A stretch of 64,000 nt of DNA from contig JAFZQU010000028.1 of the NCBI GenBank assembly GCA_017620255.1, forward strand, positions 310,001-374,000, read 5' to 3'. The translations under genes were made by a program, and so were the position numbers. Numbering within the stretch: the first letter of the stretch is position 1; each line of letters starts with the position of its first letter. Below, piece after piece: positions 1-9,738 of the stretch. The notes under the pieces were generated by a model. That model did no database searches, was not told the origin of the DNA, and saw nothing but the letters and a program-made list of their open reading frames with translations. Source of the stretch: Lachnospiraceae bacterium (lineage in GTDB: Bacteria; Bacillota; Clostridia; Lachnospirales; Lachnospiraceae).

Positions 1-1092
1 GATATCTTCCCTGCGTATTCCCGGTATTTTCTCAGGGATGCCGACCTTCCTGTTCAGATCGCGCAGTGCATGCAGGAACAGCTGTGCAGCCTGTGCCTCG
101 TCCGTTTCCAGATCGCAAAGACCTGCCGCAACGGCGAGGGCTTTCAGTTGCGGATAGATCGCAGCGCCGTATGCCTCAAGGACATAAGGCAGTACCGTGG
201 CACAGGTCTGTCCGTGCGGCAGATTATATTGCCCGCCGAGTGCATGCGCTACCGCATGCACATAGCCGACATAGGAAACCGTAAATGCGCTGCCTGCCAG
301 ATAGGAAGCGCGCAACATGTTTCTTCTTGCTTTCAGGTCATTTCCGTTCTGATAGACTTTTTCCAGGTTATGGAAGATCAGGCGCACCGCCCGCAGGGAT
401 TCTCTCCTGGTCTGCTTCGTTGTCGATCTTCCGATATAAGCTTCGATCGCATGCGTCAGGGCGTCGATCCCGGTTCCTGCCGTGATCCCTGCAGGAAGCG
501 TACGCGTAACGACAGGATCGAGTACCGCATATTCGGGTATCAGCGGGAAGTCCATGATCGCATACTTGTGTCTCGTCTCATCATCCACGATCACCGCGGC
601 CACTGTTGTCTCGGAGCCGGTTCCTGCCGTGGTCGGCACGGCAATGGTAAGCGGTGTCTTTGCATGTACCTTCAGAACACCTTTCAGCTGTGCCAGCGTC
701 TTATCCGGCCTTGCGATCAGTACACCGACTGCTTTGGCAAGGTCCATGGAAGAACCGCCGCCAAATCCGATCAGTGCCTGGCAGTCGTGTTCGATATACA
801 GGCCTCTGGCCTCTTCCACCTGCTGCACGGTCGGGTTGGCTGCAACGCCGTCATATACCGTCAGGAAAAATCCTTCCTCTGTAAGGATCTCCTCCAGATG
901 TTTTGTCAGTCCGATGGTACGGATGCTCCGGTCCGTCACGAGTAGGACCCTGTTGACGGATCTTTCCTTCAAAAGATCCGGTATGTCATCCAGTGCGTGC
1001 AGGATCTCGGGGTTTCTGTACGGGAGAAACGGGATCGCGATCCTGAATCCTGTCTGATAGGCTCTGCAATAGATCTGATTGATAATATTCAT
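1..1092 (-). CDS. Iron-containing alcohol dehydrogenase (3' end cut by window edge)
   Basis: Reading leftward from ATG at 1090-1092 gives 364 codons without a stop, running off the window start, so the C-terminus is missing. The N-terminal part carries the NAD(P)-binding loop FGGGSSMDLAKA, then TAGTGSE, and the metal-binding region of the Fe-ADH family: TGIDALTHAIEAY (Asp and His ligands) and a later HALGGQYNLPHG (two His). These enzymes interconvert aldehydes/ketones and alcohols with NAD(P)H in the cytoplasm. The start lies 21 bp after the ACT-domain gene, so the two are probably co-transcribed with the hydrogenase-like sensor upstream. The ribosome site is weak. Family assignment is firm; the exact substrate cannot be read from sequence. 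Confidence 0.9.
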   Translation of the reverse strand, partial: MNIINQIYCRAYQTGFRIAIPFLPYRNPEILHALDDIPDLLKERSVNRVLLVTDRSIRTIGLTKHLEEILTEEGFFLTVYDGVAANPTVQQVEEARGLYIEHDCQALIGFGGGSSMDLAKAVGVLIARPDKTLAQLKGVLKVHAKTPLTIAVPTTAGTGSETTVAAVIVDDETRHKYAIMDFPLIPEYAVLDPVVTRTLPAGITAGTGIDALTHAIEAYIGRSTTKQTRRESLRAVRLIFHNLEKVYQNGNDLKARRNMLRASYLAGSAFTVSYVGYVHAVAHALGGQYNLPHGQTCATVLPYVLEAYGAAIYPQLKALAVAAGLCDLETDEAQAAQLFLHALRDLNRKVGIPEKIPGIRREDI

Positions 1093-1113
1093 TCCGTATA
1101 CCAGCCTTTTCTC

Positions 1114-1518
1114 TTAAAGTACACTGTAGCCCTTCGCAGCCAGACAGCCTGCCACTTCCATGCTGTCCTGACAGTGGAATACCATGATCGGCTTGCCGGA
1201 ATCACGGTTGAAGGAAAGGTACAGATAATCCACATCTATATTGCTCTCCAGAAGCGTTGCAAGGAGTTTGTGCAGATTACCGACTTCATCCTCGATCTCC
1301 ACGCCGATCACGTCCGTCGTCCTGCAAAAATATCCTTCCGCCATCAGTGCTTCGCATGCTTTTTCCGCATCCGAAACGACCATCCGGATGATCCCGTATT
1401 CCGCACTGTCATTGGTTACGGAACCTAAGATATTGATCTCATTTTTCAGAAAGATATCCGTGATACGGCACATGGTGCCTTTTCTGTTTTCCGCATAGAT
1501 TGAAACCTGCTTGAGCAT
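1114..1518 (-). CDS. Tandem ACT-domain protein
   Basis: This 134-residue protein consists of two ACT domains in tandem (about residues 1-65 and 70-134), with nothing else attached. The first begins with VSIYAENRKGTMCRITDIF, a typical ACT opening for binding a small ligand such as an amino acid. Stand-alone double-ACT proteins are common in Clostridia and are thought to be amino-acid-responsive regulators; the ligand here is unknown. The start has a good ribosome site (AGAGGTG) and lies 12 bp after the hydrogenase-like gene, and the alcohol dehydrogenase follows after 21 bp, so it sits in the middle of a three- or four-gene unit. Confidence 0.85.
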   Translation of the reverse strand: MLKQVSIYAENRKGTMCRITDIFLKNEINILGSVTNDSAEYGIIRMVVSDAEKACEALMAEGYFCRTTDVIGVEIEDEVGNLHKLLATLLESNIDVDYLYLSFNRDSGKPIMVFHCQDSMEVAGCLAAKGYSVL

Positions 1519-1530
1519 CTTTCACCTCTT

Positions 1531-3492
1531 TTAGTTCTGTTTCTGGCTGTCCACAAGGGACTGCAGATCACGCTGCACATCTTCCACTGTCTGCTCGATG
1601 ATCGCAGTGGAATGGGAGATCTCTGCCGTTGACGACGCGAGATTCTGCGCTTTGCTGTTAACATCGGATACGATATTCTGCAGTTTATCGGTTTCCGCAG
1701 AGATCGTATTCACTGCCGAGCGGATATTCTGGTTCGCTTCTCCGCTCTTGGTGGCTGTATCTTTGGAATTTGTCGCAAGTCCGTTGATCTCATTCGCGAC
1801 AACCGCAAATCCGCGGCCTGCCTCCCCGGCTCTTGCTGCTTCGATCGAAGCATTGAGTGCCAGAAGGTTGGTCTGTTCCGCAATGTCCACAACACGTTCG
1901 TTGTTGTTTTCCAGTTCACTCAGATCGTTCTTGATCTGTGTAACAGCATCTGCAAGGCTTTCGCAGAAAGCTTCCACATCCGAGATCTCCGAAGATATCC
2001 CGTTGGATTCTGTCGCATTGCTGTTATTGCCAGCCACCATGTTTTCCATGGATTCGCGCAGTGTTACAAACCTGTCACTGATCTTTTCAACGGTCCGCAT
2101 GATATCATCCCGCTGTCTGGTCAGGGCTGCACGCTCATGTTCCACCATATCCTGTGCTTCGATCTTTTCGATCTCTACCAGGTCTTTCAGATAGTGTACG
2201 CAGTTTTCCTTATGATTGAAACCGTTATAGATCGCCGTTGCCATTTCCCTGCAGGATTCGTAACCGCAGCAGCTGCAGTTGATCTTGCGTGAAGCTTCAT
2301 CCGTTTTGTTCATGTCACGGAAGATCCTGTCGATCTCAGGCTCACTCGGTGTCTTAAACTTCGCCTGCGCCGATTTGTCCGTATATTTACGCAGATAATC
2401 GTTCAGGTTCAGATTTGCAAACTGTTTATTCAGCGCCGCCATACGTTTCTGCGGCGTGAGCGGTCTCGACCACGGGCTCTTCTTATCGTTCTTCTTCACG
2501 CGCTCCTGTACTTCCAGCAGGCTGTAGAGTGCATCATCGGTCTCAGCCTTCTCCGGATTGGTACCGGTTCCGCAGATACAGCCGTTCTCGCAGTTCAGGG
2601 CGTCGATAAAAAGGAACGGTGTTTTTTCCTTCCGGATCCTGTCTGCGTTTCTCTCCAGATAGTGGTACATCCGTTTTTCACCTTCCATCTGACGGATCAG
2701 GACATCCTCGCCAAGCAGCCAGAACACGTTCTCTTTCAGACCGCCGGGCATCGGATAAACAGAACCGAGGCCGTATTCGATCTCATCCGTGCAGGGCGTT
2801 CCCTCGACATGGTGTTCTTTCGCATAGCGCATCAGATGTTCAAAGGTCACATTATACTGGACAAGTCCTGCATTGTTTGGGTCATCGATCTCCATCTTCT
2901 TGGCGATACAGGGGCTGATAAATGCAAGTTTGTCAGTGATCTTCAGTTCTTTTCTCGCATAGACAGCCGCGCACATCATCGGGCTGTGTACCGGGAAAAG
3001 CTTGGGAAGGAGCTGCGGCAGATGACGCTCGATGTAGCCGACAACAGCCGGACAGGGCTGTGAGATCCCGCCCAGATAGTTATATTTCTGAATGTAGTTG
3101 ATATATGCCCAGGTCGTGATATCCGCACCGAAAGATACGCTGATGAAACGGCGTACGCCTGCTTTCTTCAGACCGCCGAGGATCCGTTCGTATTCGTTCG
3201 GATAATTGGCTATGAAGGCCGGTGCGATCAATACGGAGATCTTCTCTCCCTTCTTAAGATCCGCAAAGAAACGCTCCGTATCATCACGGAATTCCCTTGC
3301 ACCGTGTTCACAGGCATCCATGCAGGCCCCGCAGGCTATGCAGCGCTCACCGTTCACTTCGATACGTGAAACACCGTTTTCATCGGGTTCCGTTGAAACA
3401 TTGGCTCCCATGCAGCTGCAATCATGGATACATTTGTTACAGCCGACACACAGTTCATTCGTGTAGATCAGACCATTGTTCATTTCTGACAT
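1531..3492 (-). CDS. FeFe-hydrogenase-like sensor fused to a methyl-accepting signalling domain
   Basis: The 653-residue protein has, in order: two 4Fe-4S motifs ([11 protein letters not shown] at 15-25 and [11 protein letters not shown] at about 51-61), an Fe-only hydrogenase large-subunit domain (about 80-370), a further four-cysteine Fe-S domain (CSCCGYESC...C, about 405-430), and a C-terminal MCP signalling hairpin ([22 protein letters not shown]). H-cluster ligand positions seem kept: [18 protein letters not shown] and NCENGCICG. The proton-relay cysteine that precedes the first ligand in catalytic enzymes is proline here, which argues for sensing rather than turnover. There is no membrane segment, so it is cytoplasmic. 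A strong GGGAGG ribosome site precedes ATG 3492. It lies between the EAL gene and the ACT gene. Likely role: reporting H2 or redox state to a chemotaxis-like or other partner. Confidence 0.85.
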   Translation of the reverse strand: MSEMNNGLIYTNELCVGCNKCIHDCSCMGANVSTEPDENGVSRIEVNGERCIACGACMDACEHGAREFRDDTERFFADLKKGEKISVLIAPAFIANYPNEYERILGGLKKAGVRRFISVSFGADITTWAYINYIQKYNYLGGISQPCPAVVGYIERHLPQLLPKLFPVHSPMMCAAVYARKELKITDKLAFISPCIAKKMEIDDPNNAGLVQYNVTFEHLMRYAKEHHVEGTPCTDEIEYGLGSVYPMPGGLKENVFWLLGEDVLIRQMEGEKRMYHYLERNADRIRKEKTPFLFIDALNCENGCICGTGTNPEKAETDDALYSLLEVQERVKKNDKKSPWSRPLTPQKRMAALNKQFANLNLNDYLRKYTDKSAQAKFKTPSEPEIDRIFRDMNKTDEASRKINCSCCGYESCREMATAIYNGFNHKENCVHYLKDLVEIEKIEAQDMVEHERAALTRQRDDIMRTVEKISDRFVTLRESMENMVAGNNSNATESNGISSEISDVEAFCESLADAVTQIKNDLSELENNNERVVDIAEQTNLLALNASIEAARAGEAGRGFAVVANEINGLATNSKDTATKSGEANQNIRSAVNTISAETDKLQNIVSDVNSKAQNLASSTAEISHSTAIIEQTVEDVQRDLQSLVDSQKQN

Positions 3493-3524
3493 ATTTCCGC
3501 CTCCCTTGCTTGTCTGATTAACGT

Positions 3525-5537
3525 TTAAATAGTGTTTGTTGTATTCTCATCCTGCTTATTCTGCAGGCGGGTGACATATTCGTCTTTCGGCATCGGTTTA
3601 GCGAAATAATACCCCTGTATCATATCACATCCGAGTTCAGCGAGAAAGTCAACCTGTTCCTTGATCTCAACGCCCTCGGCCACCGTGCGCATATGCAGGT
3701 TCTTTGCCAGCTTGACCGCTTCCGCCACAACGATCTCGCCTCTGCCGTCCTGCGTATTGCCGCGGAAAAATTCCGCATCGAGCTTGAGCACGTCAAGCGG
3801 CATGTCCTTTAAGGAATTCAGCGAGGAATACCCTGATCCGAAATCATCCATGGATACCGCAAAACCGTATCCTTTCAGTCTGTTGATCGTGTCGATCATG
3901 GCCTTTTTGTCATCAAAGAAGGCACTTTCCGTTACTTCCAGTTCGATCAGTTCATGCGGCGTTCCAACACTGTCAACGATCCTTAGGATCTGTTCGGCCA
4001 GATCGCTCTCGATAAAATGTGCACGGGATATATTGACAGAAACCGGCACACAGGACAGCCCCTCATCGAGCCATCTTTTCTGGTCCGCTGCGACATGTTC
4101 AAGCATATAGTGGTCGATCTTCGGTATGAAGCCGTTCTTTTCAAAGATCGGGATAAACCGGCCGGGCGGAACGAATCCGAGATCTTTCGAATCCCATCTG
4201 ACAAGCGCCTCCGCACCGCGCAGTTCGTGCGTCTTCGGATCATATTTCGGCTGGTAATATACGACAAATTCTTCGTTTTGCAGTGCGCTCTCCTGTCTTT
4301 CCCTGACGGAATCGATCCATCTCTGTTCTTCCACGAGTGTTTCGTCGAAGAACGCGATGCCGGACTCTTCGCCGTCGGGAAGAGAATCTCTTGCCGCACA
4401 TGCATTGTTATATGCCTCTTCTATATTGATATGACGTCTGCGTACGATCTTCCCGTTTTCTCTCTCGGGCTCCAGCAGGCAGGCGCCGACTTTATATGCG
4501 AACCGGTGTGTCCGATCGATCTTTTCAAGCCTTCCGACGAGTTCTTCGATCCTCTGTTTCAGTTGCTCTTGTGTATTGTATTGCATCAATACAGCGAAAC
4601 TTGCGGAGGAACAGTGGGCACTCATTTCGTTTCTGCGAAGATCATTTGCGATCGTCCGGTCCACCTTATAAAGCATCGCTTCTCCCTCTGCGATCGAATG
4701 GCAGACGCAGAAATTGCGGTATTCCATGAACAGGATATTCAGGATCGCATAGTTTTTGGAAGCATTGCTCCGTTTCTTTAACATCTGCTCTCCGCGGATC
4801 AGCATCCACATCCAGTTGTGGGCACCGGTCACTTCGTCCGTAAAGAATACGGAGATCAGTTTTCTCTGGTGGGAGAAATGATTGATGATCGAGATCAGCA
4901 TGATGAGCAGGATCACAAAGATCATGAGAGCCATGGCGGCGGCAAAGATCAGGAGCACGATCACATCCTTTGTATATACGGTAAAGTTCGCCTTTCCGAC
5001 ATATGCTCTCCCCTGATCCATCGGTACACTGATCCATACCGGCATATCGATACTCTTGTTTTCATCCAGGAGTTGTAAAAGCACGCTTTCTTCCGGATCC
5101 TGTTTCAGGAACCGGTAGATCTCGGGAATGTCCACAAACGCGATCCCGCTATCCAGGATCGTGATAAATGCCTGTTCCCTGTCCGGATAGACCGTTACGG
5201 GATCTTCAACGCCCGACATGCTGATATACCCGCTGATGTCAGCACGCGTATCTTTTCCGTGTTCCTCCAGGATCTGTCCGTTCGCATCAAGAATGAGATA
5301 AGAGTCGGATCTACCCTGTACGCTGAGCAGTTTGCCGTCTTCATACAGGCGTGCCACATAGGCAACGCGATCATATTCGTTCTGCAACTTCTGATCGATC
5401 AGATGAAAGAAAAAATAGGAAACAAACAGGATCAGAAGGGCGTGCGCTATGACGGTGAACAGCGTCAGGAACAGGATGGATACCCATAAGCGGTTCTTCT
5501 TCAGTTTTCTAAATCGCAGCTCTTTATTATTTGCCAT
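3525..5537 (-). CDS. Membrane protein with degenerate GGDEF and intact EAL domain
   Basis: The 670-residue protein starts with a transmembrane segment (about 15-45), an extracytoplasmic stretch of about 130 residues, a second membrane segment (about 190-220), a degenerate GGDEF domain (the signature is replaced by SSASF) and a C-terminal EAL domain. The EAL domain keeps [31 protein letters not shown] and VAEGVE, so it should hydrolyse c-di-GMP to pGpG. The start at 5535-5537 (MANNKELRF) was chosen because the longer reading would begin inside the terminator at 5560-5581; no clear ribosome site is present, so the start is uncertain. It precedes the hydrogenase-like sensor by 32 bp. Confidence 0.87.
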   Translation of the reverse strand: MANNKELRFRKLKKNRLWVSILFLTLFTVIAHALLILFVSYFFFHLIDQKLQNEYDRVAYVARLYEDGKLLSVQGRSDSYLILDANGQILEEHGKDTRADISGYISMSGVEDPVTVYPDREQAFITILDSGIAFVDIPEIYRFLKQDPEESVLLQLLDENKSIDMPVWISVPMDQGRAYVGKANFTVYTKDVIVLLIFAAAMALMIFVILLIMLISIINHFSHQRKLISVFFTDEVTGAHNWMWMLIRGEQMLKKRSNASKNYAILNILFMEYRNFCVCHSIAEGEAMLYKVDRTIANDLRRNEMSAHCSSASFAVLMQYNTQEQLKQRIEELVGRLEKIDRTHRFAYKVGACLLEPERENGKIVRRRHINIEEAYNNACAARDSLPDGEESGIAFFDETLVEEQRWIDSVRERQESALQNEEFVVYYQPKYDPKTHELRGAEALVRWDSKDLGFVPPGRFIPIFEKNGFIPKIDHYMLEHVAADQKRWLDEGLSCVPVSVNISRAHFIESDLAEQILRIVDSVGTPHELIELEVTESAFFDDKKAMIDTINRLKGYGFAVSMDDFGSGYSSLNSLKDMPLDVLKLDAEFFRGNTQDGRGEIVVAEAVKLAKNLHMRTVAEGVEIKEQVDFLAELGCDMIQGYYFAKPMPKDEYVTRLQNKQDENTTNTI

Positions 5538-5559
5538 ACTATCAATTAACCATGTAAAA

Positions 5560-5581
5560 GGCATCCCCCGTAAGGAATGCC
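5560..5581 (-). terminator. Intrinsic terminator after the chemoreceptor gene
   Basis: On the minus strand GGCATTCC and GGGATGCC form an 8-bp stem with a six-base loop, flanked by AAAA upstream and TTTT downstream. It lies 27 bases after the stop of the chemoreceptor gene. The flanking A and T runs could let it work in both directions. Confidence 0.75.
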
Positions 5582-5607
5582 TTTTCCGTCATGCAGTTTA
5601 TGATCTG

Positions 5608-7623
5608 TTACAGCGTATACTGTGACAGGTCTGTCTGGATCGCATCCGAATAATCGTTCAGGTTTGCGGAGATATGCGCTATGTTATCCGTTTCCGTCAC
5701 GAGCTTGTTGCTCTCCGTCACGATCATGTCACTTAAGTTCAGGATCTCGGTGATGGTAGCAGCCTGCTGTTGCGTGGTAGCTGCGTTGCCTGTTGCAACT
5801 TCATTGATCCGCTCGATCCCGCCCGTGATCGCAACAATGCCTTCGGTTGCTTTGGCGACGTCTTCATAGATCCGGTTGAAGGATTCGTTCGCACTCTCCA
5901 CACCGCTCATGCAGGCATCCATATCCGTCATACAGATGTCCGCTTTATGATTGATATCTTCTATATTCTTTGTAATGCTGCCGATCAGCTGGCGGATCGT
6001 CTCCGTTGCTTCGGAAGACTGTTTTGCAAGCGTGCCGACTTCAGATGCGACAACCGCAAATCCTTTTCCCATCTCTCCGGCTCTTGCCGCTTCGATGGAT
6101 GCGTTCAGACTCAGCAGGTTTGTCTGTTCCGAGATCGCATTGATCGCATCCGTGATGCCGGTGATCTCCTCGATGGACTTGGCTGTTTCACGGATCAGTG
6201 TGGTCAGTTCACGCATCGTATTGTTCAGCGTACCGACATTGTTTGTCATGCTTTCCATCTCGTGCTTTCCGCTCGTGGAGGAATCCATGGTCGTCTTGCA
6301 AAGATCCCGGACGCGTTCGGCGTTCTCGGTAAGCTTGCTGGATGTGGCTGCAAGATCCGTAGCCTCCCCTGCGATCTCATCGATCGACTGGTTCATGGCA
6401 TTCAGTGTATCGTTCAGCTTCTCGATCGATTCACCCTGTGACTGGTTTGCACCGGACAGGGTCTGTGTGATGTCATAACATTCTCCCGCACTCTGGTTCA
6501 TGTCGCCTGAAATGTTGGCGAGATTCATCAGCATCTTACGCATCTTATCAATATATTCGTTCAACCGCTCACTTAACGTTGTGATCTCATTGTTCCCCTG
6601 CGGTACCAGTGTGACGGTAAAATCACCCTGGCTGATATCCGTGATCCGCTGCGTAACTTCCGAAACGGGATTTAAGTTTTTGCTGATCACGAAATAAAGC
6701 ACGCCGGCTAAGATCGCAAGCAGGATGATCGCCGTGATCAGGGAAACGGCAGCCGTACGTTTAATGTTATCGCTTACGAAACTATACGGTACGGCACTGA
6801 CAACGATCCAGGAAGTATCCGTGATATCCGTTGCCGTGAACATCATCTTTCCTGCCGGGGTATTGACGGTCGCTACTTTATCGACATCGATGGCATTGAC
6901 GGTGTTCAGGGAATCGATCACGCCTGCAAGGCCCTGCATAACAGGATCCGCGCTCTCTGCCACGGTCGTTCCCGTGATACCTGCAACGTTGCTCACGAGA
7001 ATGTCCTTTGTTTCTTTATTGATGATATAGAATTTGGCGTCCGCGGAACTGGATTTGAATGCACCCATCCGCTCTGCCACTTTATCGAAATTGATATCAC
7101 TGCTGAGTACAACCTGATCGCGCAGCATGATAGCGCAGGCTAAACAGGTCTTACCCGTGGAAGCATCCACATAAGGCTCCGATGTGTAGATCTCACCGCC
7201 TTTTCCGATCGCGCCGGTGTACCAGGCTCTGTCTGTAAACACAAAGGTGTCATCCGGGATCCAGCCGGATCCGTCGAGGAACACGCCGGTTTCGCCGTAT
7301 GCCATATAGATATCCTGCGAATCCGGATCCAGTTCCGTTAACTTCAGCAGTGTGGCAAGTGTATCATCATAGGATAATTCGGGGATATTCCTGAATACAT
7401 CCGCAGTCTGGCTCACTCTTTGTTCGATACTGCTCCACCAGTTGTAAACTTCACTGGCATAGGAAACGGATTCCTTGGAAAGAACAGACTCGGAAAGTTC
7501 CGTGATCCTGCTCATCTGCATCTTCAGATTGATCGCCGTTATGATGACAACGATGATGGCAGCATATGTGATAATATGTGTCAACAATATCTGCTTAAGT
7601 GATTTTCTCTTTGTGCTATTCAT
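5608..7623 (-). CDS. Methyl-accepting chemotaxis protein with double-Cache sensor
   Basis: The 671-residue protein has an N-terminal membrane segment (about 12-32), an extracytoplasmic dCache-type domain (about 35-285, with [18 protein letters not shown] and [12 protein letters not shown]-type features), a second membrane segment (about 290-312), a HAMP domain (about 313-365) and a long cytoplasmic signalling hairpin with tip [27 protein letters not shown]. It should relay a small-molecule signal to CheA/CheW. No che genes are in the window. ATG 7623 has an AAGGAG ribosome site and the gene has its own promoter at 7657-7685. The ligand is unknown. Confidence 0.95.
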   Translation of the reverse strand: MNSTKRKSLKQILLTHIITYAAIIVVIITAINLKMQMSRITELSESVLSKESVSYASEVYNWWSSIEQRVSQTADVFRNIPELSYDDTLATLLKLTELDPDSQDIYMAYGETGVFLDGSGWIPDDTFVFTDRAWYTGAIGKGGEIYTSEPYVDASTGKTCLACAIMLRDQVVLSSDINFDKVAERMGAFKSSSADAKFYIINKETKDILVSNVAGITGTTVAESADPVMQGLAGVIDSLNTVNAIDVDKVATVNTPAGKMMFTATDITDTSWIVVSAVPYSFVSDNIKRTAAVSLITAIILLAILAGVLYFVISKNLNPVSEVTQRITDISQGDFTVTLVPQGNNEITTLSERLNEYIDKMRKMLMNLANISGDMNQSAGECYDITQTLSGANQSQGESIEKLNDTLNAMNQSIDEIAGEATDLAATSSKLTENAERVRDLCKTTMDSSTSGKHEMESMTNNVGTLNNTMRELTTLIRETAKSIEEITGITDAINAISEQTNLLSLNASIEAARAGEMGKGFAVVASEVGTLAKQSSEATETIRQLIGSITKNIEDINHKADICMTDMDACMSGVESANESFNRIYEDVAKATEGIVAITGGIERINEVATGNAATTQQQAATITEILNLSDMIVTESNKLVTETDNIAHISANLNDYSDAIQTDLSQYTL

Positions 7624-7656
7624 TTGAAACTCCTTTGATGTGATAATTCATACACC

Positions 7657-7685
7657 ATATTACCCCTATCAGTCGAAAAAATCAA
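7657..7685 (-). promoter_or_regulatory. Sigma-A-type promoter of the chemoreceptor gene
   Basis: Minus-strand TTGATT (7680-7685), a 17-bp spacer and TAATAT (7657-7662) lie about 34 bp before the start codon, just after the symporter stop codon. Confidence 0.7.
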
Positions 7686-7690
7686 ATCCG

Positions 7691-9208
7691 TTATTGCTCA
7701 TCCTCCGAAGGGTCTTCCCGAAGTGCTTCCGCCTGTGCAGCCTGAATGTCAGGGAATGCCGAAAGCATGGGTTCCACATCATCCTTTCCGTGGACGATAC
7801 GTCTGACGTAGTTGGATGTACACTTCATGACAAGCGGCGAAAGAACAAGCACACCGATCAGGTTGGGGAGCATCATCAGGCCGTTAAAGGTATCCGAAAT
7901 ATCCCACGCAAGCTTCGCTTCCATCACAGAACCGGCAAGCACCAGAAGCACAAACAGGATCCGGTACGGCCATACACCGCGTTTACCGAACAGATATCTG
8001 CAGGCCGTTGCACCGTAATGGCTCCATCCGAGTACGGTTGAATAAGCAAACAGCAGGATCGCAAGTGCGATAAAGCCCGAACCGACCGGACCGAACGCCT
8101 GGCCGAACGCGTAACTCATCAGGTTGGAGGATCCGCCGATCTGCTCGAGGATCGCTTCGTCCGCCACACCGGTCGTTAAGTCTACCGCACCGGAGCTCAG
8201 CAGAACGAGCGCTGTCAGTGTGCAGACGATGATCGTATCCGCGAACACTTCAAAGATGCCCCACATACCCTGTCTGACGGGCTCTTTGACGTTGGAACTG
8301 GAATGTACCATAACAGAGGAACCAAGACCTGCTTCATTCGAGAACACGCCGCGCTTGAAGCCCATCTTCATCGCCATGGCGATACCGGCACCAAAGCCGC
8401 CGCCTGCAACCGCCTGCATGGAGAACGCGCCCTTAAAGATCGCCGAAAAGATCTCGGGGATCCGGCCGATATGCATGCAGATGATCACGATCGCGCCGAG
8501 GAAATATACAATGACCATGAACGGAACCAGTTTCTCCGTAACAGCAGCCACTCTCTTTAATCCGCCGATCACGACAAGACCGACAGCGATCACCAGAAAG
8601 ATGCCGATCGCGATCTTGGGAATGTTAAACGCACTGTTCACGTTTGAAACCATGGAATTGACCTGACTCATGTTTCCGATCCCGAAACTTGCAAGCAGAC
8701 AGAAAACGGAAAACAGGATCGCAAGAACGGCGCCGATCGTCTTGCAGTTTTTCTTCCCGCCGAGGCCGTCGCGCAGATAGTACATGGCGCCGCCGTGCCA
8801 TGCGCCTTCTTTATCTTTTCTCCGGTAAAGGATACCCAGCACATTTTCGGAATAGTTCGTCATCATGCCGAAGAAAGCGATGACCCACATCCAGAAGACT
8901 GCACCGGGACCGCCTGTCGCGATCGCACCGGCCACGCCGACGATATTACCTGTTCCGACCGTAGCGGCAAGCGCCGTGCAAAGGGATTGGAACTGGGAGA
9001 TCTGCTTGTCCGAAGTGTGTGTGGTCACATGACGGTCTCTGAAGATCGCACCCAGTGTGTTGTGCCACCAGTGACGCCAGTGACTGATCTGGAAAAACCT
9101 GGTCAGTACGGTCATGGTAACACCGGTAAAACCAAGCAGGATCAGCGCGGGCCAGCCCCAGACGGCTCCGTTTATCGCATCGTTGATCTGTGTGATTAAG
9201 TCTAACAT
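7691..9208 (-). CDS. AGCS-family sodium:alanine/glycine symporter
   Basis: The 505-residue, highly hydrophobic protein with about ten or eleven membrane segments matches the alanine-or-glycine:cation symporter family: it opens with INDAINGAVWGWPALILLGFTG and carries the family stretch GTGNIVGVAGAIATGGPGA (about 85-103) and FKRGVFSNEAGLGSS (about 290). These transporters import small neutral amino acids with Na+. The start has AAAAGGAG eight bases upstream. It has its own promoter at 9249-9277 and is followed by the chemoreceptor gene, which has a separate promoter. Substrate (alanine, glycine or glutamine) cannot be decided from sequence. Confidence 0.93.
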   Translation of the reverse strand: MLDLITQINDAINGAVWGWPALILLGFTGVTMTVLTRFFQISHWRHWWHNTLGAIFRDRHVTTHTSDKQISQFQSLCTALAATVGTGNIVGVAGAIATGGPGAVFWMWVIAFFGMMTNYSENVLGILYRRKDKEGAWHGGAMYYLRDGLGGKKNCKTIGAVLAILFSVFCLLASFGIGNMSQVNSMVSNVNSAFNIPKIAIGIFLVIAVGLVVIGGLKRVAAVTEKLVPFMVIVYFLGAIVIICMHIGRIPEIFSAIFKGAFSMQAVAGGGFGAGIAMAMKMGFKRGVFSNEAGLGSSVMVHSSSNVKEPVRQGMWGIFEVFADTIIVCTLTALVLLSSGAVDLTTGVADEAILEQIGGSSNLMSYAFGQAFGPVGSGFIALAILLFAYSTVLGWSHYGATACRYLFGKRGVWPYRILFVLLVLAGSVMEAKLAWDISDTFNGLMMLPNLIGVLVLSPLVMKCTSNYVRRIVHGKDDVEPMLSAFPDIQAAQAEALREDPSEDEQ

Positions 9209-9248
9209 GTGCTTCTCCTTTTATGCATATTTATTCACATACCCTTAT

Positions 9249-9277
9249 ATTATACCGATACAACCGCATAAATACAA
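9249..9277 (-). promoter_or_regulatory. Sigma-A-type promoter of the symporter gene
   Basis: Minus-strand TTGTAT (9272-9277), 17-bp spacer, TATAAT (9249-9254). The -35 hexamer abuts the stop codon of the preceding small membrane-protein gene. Confidence 0.72.
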
Positions 9278-9715
9278 TTAAAAATACAGTTCTTTTATCT
9301 CGGAAACGGCATATTTTCTTTTGAATTCTGCAAGATCCGCATCGGTCTTTATCAGCTTGACCTCCGTAAAGTGCCCTGTTTTCAGGTCTTTAAAGCCGGC
9401 GATCTTCTCTCTGTTGCAGACGGATGCGCGGATGACGGGAAGCTGCGTGGTGGGATCATACGGCGTGACCGTACGGTCTTTTTCCTGCGTTTCTGACACT
9501 TTTCCGATCAGCAGCAGGACCACAAGTCTGATGAGACGGTATAAGATATAAATGATAATGGCAATGAGAGGTGCATACCAGAGGGGTTTCTTCATGAAAT
9601 ACATGACAGGCAGCAGCGGAAGCGTCACGAGCACGAGGAACTTAAGCGTAAAAAACAGCCAGACCAGATTCATGGCGGCCAGTCCGAATTTTTCGTCATT
9701 TCCCTGATCGGGCAT
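9278..9715 (-). CDS. Small membrane protein of unknown function
   Basis: I do not recognise this 145-residue protein. It has two or three hydrophobic segments between about residues 15 and 75 and a soluble, charged C-terminal half (about 78-145) ending in KYAVSEIKELYF. A GGGAGG ribosome site sits eight bases before ATG 9715. It follows the hybrid kinase by 23 bp and is the last gene of the signalling operon that starts at 18.1 kb, so a role near the kinase is possible but unproven. Confidence 0.75.
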   Translation of the reverse strand: MPDQGNDEKFGLAAMNLVWLFFTLKFLVLVTLPLLPVMYFMKKPLWYAPLIAIIIYILYRLIRLVVLLLIGKVSETQEKDRTVTPYDPTTQLPVIRASVCNREKIAGFKDLKTGHFTEVKLIKTDADLAEFKRKYAVSEIKELYF

Positions 9716-9738
9716 GAACAGTTCCCTCCCTGTTTATA

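Noticed and set aside
70-1057. Plus-strand open frames of up to 291 codons at the window start
   Set aside because: The minus strand here encodes an iron-containing alcohol dehydrogenase with GGGSSMD and metal-binding motifs, so the plus frames are shadows.
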